From the NCBI GenBank assembly GCA_016199985.1, contig JACQFQ010000045.1, positions 1 to 64,000 on the forward strand: a stretch of DNA of 64,000 nucleotides. The letters are read 5' to 3'. Below, piece after piece: positions 62,101 to 64,000 of the stretch (position 1 is the first letter of the stretch; each line of letters starts with the position of its first letter). The translations under genes were made by a program, and so were the position numbers. The notes beneath the pieces are model-generated. The model was not told the DNA's origin. It saw nothing but the letters and a program-made list of their open reading frames with translations, and ran no database searches. This DNA comes from Verrucomicrobiota bacterium. Lineage in GTDB: Bacteria; Verrucomicrobiota; Verrucomicrobiia; Limisphaerales; UBA11320.

Positions 62101-62157
62101 GATTTGAATGTGGTTCGCGACCGACTTCGAAGCCTGGGACTGGATTGGGCGGAGTAG
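59137..62157 (+). CDS. Ser/Thr protein kinase with membrane helix and WD40-like sensor
   Basis: A 1006-residue protein. The kinase domain (about 9-280) has the glycine loop GRGAYGEV at 16-23, the catalytic Lys in AIKLI (K37), HRDVKPANI at 164-172 and DIG (183-185) in place of DFG. A single membrane helix (VLVLGAVVLICALVATVF, about 303-320) and a coiled-coil (AAENRAKEAKLRQQTQEALTR) follow. The C-terminal 600 residues are WD40-like propeller repeats (WSPDGRFLAIKRD, SPKGDQFAALF, FTPDGGYLLTGGWEREFICWD, SANGRWCAIV, SQDGHWIAASASKRVGVW). The layout places the kinase inside and the propeller outside the cytoplasm. It probably signals to the adjacent ECF sigma factor. Confidence 0.9.
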   Translation: MSPPTVPDYRFLRPIGRGAYGEVWLACNVMGTFRAIKLIWRRQFNSDRPFEREFAGIRRYEPVSRSSGGLVHVLHVGRNEAEGYFYYVMELADPLPCPRPTTGNVTPEALSSSDEPGFDVESYHPRILRAELRRGEPLSVTESVRLGLDIVGGLAQLHHRDLVHRDVKPANIIYVNGRAKLADIGLISPGGEGRTFVGTEGYIPPEGPGSVAADLYALGMVLYECNTGLPPDRFPDIPTHWLTEGNDDRLEFQEVIQKACEGQRERRYQRAEEMQADLALLQSGQSLRQMRVMKRRYARLRTVLVLGAVVLICALVATVFANYRAQLAAENRAKEAKLRQQTQEALTRTEAAEHAARQQLYTALLEQARATVRSGEMGQRTRALDAIRSAAVITNTAELRGVAMSAMALPDFRFERQLHRTEPLTGLRFDPTFQRVALCRGKGDVEICSGSDGHVLQPLAASAAFAARLARWSPDGRFLAIKRDREDPENHVDVEVWNVDTVQRLLLLPHLESGSISYHPSLPQILVGLTNGIATLWDLNLGREVSRYELGNVSPWQLSFSPKGDQFAALFRHPTNSTLAFIRTSDGVVLRTHVHPDWMNEIDWDPKDSSWVGGVDEAGVVQLIDSATGAVRVLGRHKVQAVHASFTPDGGYLLTGGWEREFICWDLRRGERALTLGLNNYRAQFSANGRWCAIVSDGTVRVYAFELPDGHREFPEDLGPRLHYAAFSQDGHWIAASASKRVGVWSMDQQGPGAILEDLADARLMFSESGELYASNDQQALRTGMLKPAGPHDPIQLTGMVRIQPRGFTSLCLSSNQVLITGTQGTATLPQSSLAADPAHWTPTIKGLSGASSDGRWLGIYGPYRNSLHVYRTPELSLVGILTNRASIAGFEFSPRGDEVGIASFKGVERWSTTTWERIGTLTNTVGLFYGADGRHWWLRRDFRISGLYTDHGERLLLPLPLGALPITLSRDDRYLAISLDARRLQVWDLNVVRDRLRSLGLDWAE

Positions 62158-62186
62158 CCGCGGTTCAGAAGGCTCCCTGAGGCATT

Positions 62187-62206
62187 CCGAAGGCTTCGGT
62201 GGTTTT
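62187..62206 (+). terminator. Weak terminator candidate
   Basis: CCGAA-GGC-TTCGG followed by TGGTTTT, 30 bases past the kinase stop. The 5-bp stem is short, so termination may be partial, leaving the next gene co-transcribed. Confidence 0.35.
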
Positions 62207-62253
62207 ATCACCTTTGTTGAAAGATCCCGTCCCTCGGGAGGCTTACCTGAAGC

Positions 62254-64000
62254 ATGAGCATCAGAACGTCCGCCTCCCTCCCCCGCTTGAAAGTATTGCA
62301 GATCTCCGATGATCCGGACACAGATCCCGGTCTCGGTTCGATTCGCCCACGTGGCTGCCGTGCGCCCAAACGGCACGGACCGACCTTTTTGTGGATGCTG
62401 CTGGTCGGAGGGCTCCTTGGTTTCGTTGAGTTCACAGCGGCAGGCGCCGGGATTCTGCGCACCTGGACGGGGCAAGCGAGCGGGCTATGGAGCAACCCCA
62501 AGAACTGGAGCCCTGTCGGCATTCCTCATAGCGGCGATGATCTTCGCTTTGCCGATGGAGACAACCGATCGATGCAGAACGACCTCGCTGGACTGCATGT
62601 GGGTCTGGACTTTGAAAACAGCGGGGATGACTACGATCTTTCGGGAAAGCCGTTCACGGTCGGTGGCATCACAGTTTGTTCGAGCCACCTGCACGCGCGA
62701 ACCGTCGCCATTCACTGTGATATGGTCTTGGAGGATCTGGGCGCGCAATTCTCCATGTGTCCCTCTGATAACCTGCTCAACGATCCCAATGTCCTTCGGC
62801 TCACAGGCCAACTCGACCTGAATGGTCAGCATTTGGCTCTAGAAAGTGGCGGAGGCTTCAACGGCGACCAGTTCTTCTTCTCTGGCCGCATCGTGGGAAC
62901 GGGTGACATCGATTCCAATGTAGCTGGCGATGCCGATCTCATTTTCGACGGACCGGAAGGCAACACGTTTCACGGAACACTGAGGCTGGACTCCTACTCC
63001 CCCGTGACGTTCAACAAGCAAACGGGAGCTGTCGTGAACGACCATTTAGTTCTGGGAGACAAGTTTCAGGACGCACCCCGTGTGTACAATCTGGGGCATC
63101 CCGGCCAGTTCGGACACAACCTGACCTTGGAGATTGTCGGAGGAGTATCCGATTTGCGGTTCAACGGATTCAGTCAAACGCTGAGCAATCTTGTCCTCAT
63201 CAACAACCCCTCAGACACCATCGGGGCCCATCTCGACACCGGCGTTGCGTCACTGACGGTGTTGGGAGGAATCACCCAGACCACTCTCCAGTCCTCAAAA
63301 TCAGCATTTCTCAAAGGCAACATCGTCCTCGGTCCTGGAGAGCACATCCTGAACATCAGCAACTCGCTCAGCTCAGCTTTGTTCGAAATCACAGCACATT
63401 TAGGGGGCCCTGGAGATTTGAGAAAAATAGGTCCCGCTCCACTCGTCCTGAACGCCAGCAACTCGTTCACAGGAGAAGTCATCGTGGAGGAAGGAGATCT
63501 TCTCCTGGTGCATCCGAATGCCCTGGGTGCTTCGACTGCGGGCACCACTCTGGTGGGAAGCGGGGTGATCTCCCTTCGCAACACTTCCATCCCCAATGAA
63601 CCTCTCAACGTTCAAGGCCAATCAACCCTGGACCCAGGGGTCGTCGGATCCCTGCTCTTCACCGTGGGGACAAGCGGCTGGGATGGACCGATCACGCTTC
63701 AAACCGACCTGGTGGTCCTGGGTGACGACACCGCTCTTCGCGGCAGGATCAGCGGTCCGGGCGGAATCGAATTCCAGGGCGCCCACGCCCAACTGGCGGG
63801 AGTCGTTGCCAACACCTATTCCGGAGCAACCCGTGTGCGAGGCGCACGGCTGGATCTCAACATGCCCGCAGGCCGTGATGCCTTCGGAGGACAGCTCTTC
63901 GTCGGCGGCGGGCCCGGGGTGATCAACGAAGTCCGCTGGCTCGCGAACGCCCAAAAGGAAACCACGCTGGTTTCCATGGAGCACAACGGACTCGTGAACC
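62254..64000 (+). CDS. Autotransporter-associated beta-strand repeat protein, N-terminal part
   Basis: An open frame from ATG 62254 runs off the window (582 codons seen). Codons 44-60 form a hydrophobic signal or anchor (FLWMLLVGGLLGFVEFTAAG), followed by the stereotyped start RTWTGQASGLWSNPKNWSP. Further on are right-handed beta-helix style repeats, including the autotransporter-associated strand GGPGDLRKIGPAPLVLNASN, then SFTGEVIVEEGDLLLVHPNA. GGGAGG lies upstream of the start. Such proteins are very large and surface-exposed in Verrucomicrobia. It follows the kinase gene by 96 bases and could be a target of the sigma factor. Confidence 0.8.
   Translation, partial: MSIRTSASLPRLKVLQISDDPDTDPGLGSIRPRGCRAPKRHGPTFLWMLLVGGLLGFVEFTAAGAGILRTWTGQASGLWSNPKNWSPVGIPHSGDDLRFADGDNRSMQNDLAGLHVGLDFENSGDDYDLSGKPFTVGGITVCSSHLHARTVAIHCDMVLEDLGAQFSMCPSDNLLNDPNVLRLTGQLDLNGQHLALESGGGFNGDQFFFSGRIVGTGDIDSNVAGDADLIFDGPEGNTFHGTLRLDSYSPVTFNKQTGAVVNDHLVLGDKFQDAPRVYNLGHPGQFGHNLTLEIVGGVSDLRFNGFSQTLSNLVLINNPSDTIGAHLDTGVASLTVLGGITQTTLQSSKSAFLKGNIVLGPGEHILNISNSLSSALFEITAHLGGPGDLRKIGPAPLVLNASNSFTGEVIVEEGDLLLVHPNALGASTAGTTLVGSGVISLRNTSIPNEPLNVQGQSTLDPGVVGSLLFTVGTSGWDGPITLQTDLVVLGDDTALRGRISGPGGIEFQGAHAQLAGVVANTYSGATRVRGARLDLNMPAGRDAFGGQLFVGGGPGVINEVRWLANAQKETTLVSMEHNGLVN

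Overview
The window looks like chromosomal DNA of a member of the Verrucomicrobiota, most probably the Limisphaerales/Pedosphaera side of the phylum. This is inferred from gene content, not from a marker gene. The pointers are high GC, large secreted proteins of VCBS/FG-GAP, LamG-like, DUF11 and autotransporter-strand type, a sugar-dehydrogenase/cytochrome fusion ending in a planctomycete/verrucomicrobial heme-binding module, a WPQWRGP-type PQQ-repeat protein, and an ECF sigma factor paired with a Ser/Thr kinase carrying WD40-like repeats.

Layout. Positions 1-150 hold the 3' end of an IS4-type transposase. 0.3-5 kb is housekeeping: a HIT hydrolase, phoH-ybeY-recO as a tight operon, and a eukaryotic-type hisA facing nadC. 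5-8 kb is the sugar dehydrogenase/multi-heme protein and 8-9.8 kb is polX on the minus strand. 9.9-20.3 kb is a secreted-protein block: two CRTAC1-like proteins flanking a LamG-like protein with three near-identical internal repeats. 20.4-23.7 kb is the classic rpmH-rnpA-yidD-yidC-jag cluster. 23.7-30.3 kb carries exported or periplasmic proteins: a terpene-cyclase-like repeat protein, a Tat-exported TIM barrel, an outer-membrane barrel with a DUF11 partner, two rhodaneses and an orphan DsbD N-domain. 30.4-33.2 kb has a structured leader with terminator, a small conserved protein, a polyprenyl synthase, and an ECF sigma/anti-sigma pair. 33.2-38.8 kb has plsY-gpsA, an ACT protein and a BatA-type VWA protein.

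39.1-43.5 kb is the most interesting part. A SAM-I (S-box) riboswitch with recognisable terminator and antiterminator lies on the minus strand upstream of an operon encoding a threonine-synthase-like PLP enzyme, a MoaD/ThiS sulfur carrier ending in GG, a NIL-domain protein and an unknown protein. SAM control of such an operon points to methionine/homocysteine formation rather than threonine supply. gcvT and gcvH lie just upstream.

43.5-57.7 kb carries a secreted protein, an orphan chemoreceptor, a PQQ-repeat protein, a DUF2339-DUF3999 membrane pair and an AsmA-like protein. 57.7-58.4 kb is a gene-free, repeat-rich gap holding an inverted pair of DnaA-box-like sites, a second copy of the IS-end-like 20-mer seen at position 126, and a large palindrome. 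58.4-64 kb is a signalling locus: ECF sigma factor, kinase with WD40-like propeller, and a large autotransporter-strand protein cut off by the window end.

All calls come from reading the sequence. No database search was run. Residue numbers are counted from the chosen start codons, and several start codons are judgement calls stated in the entries.
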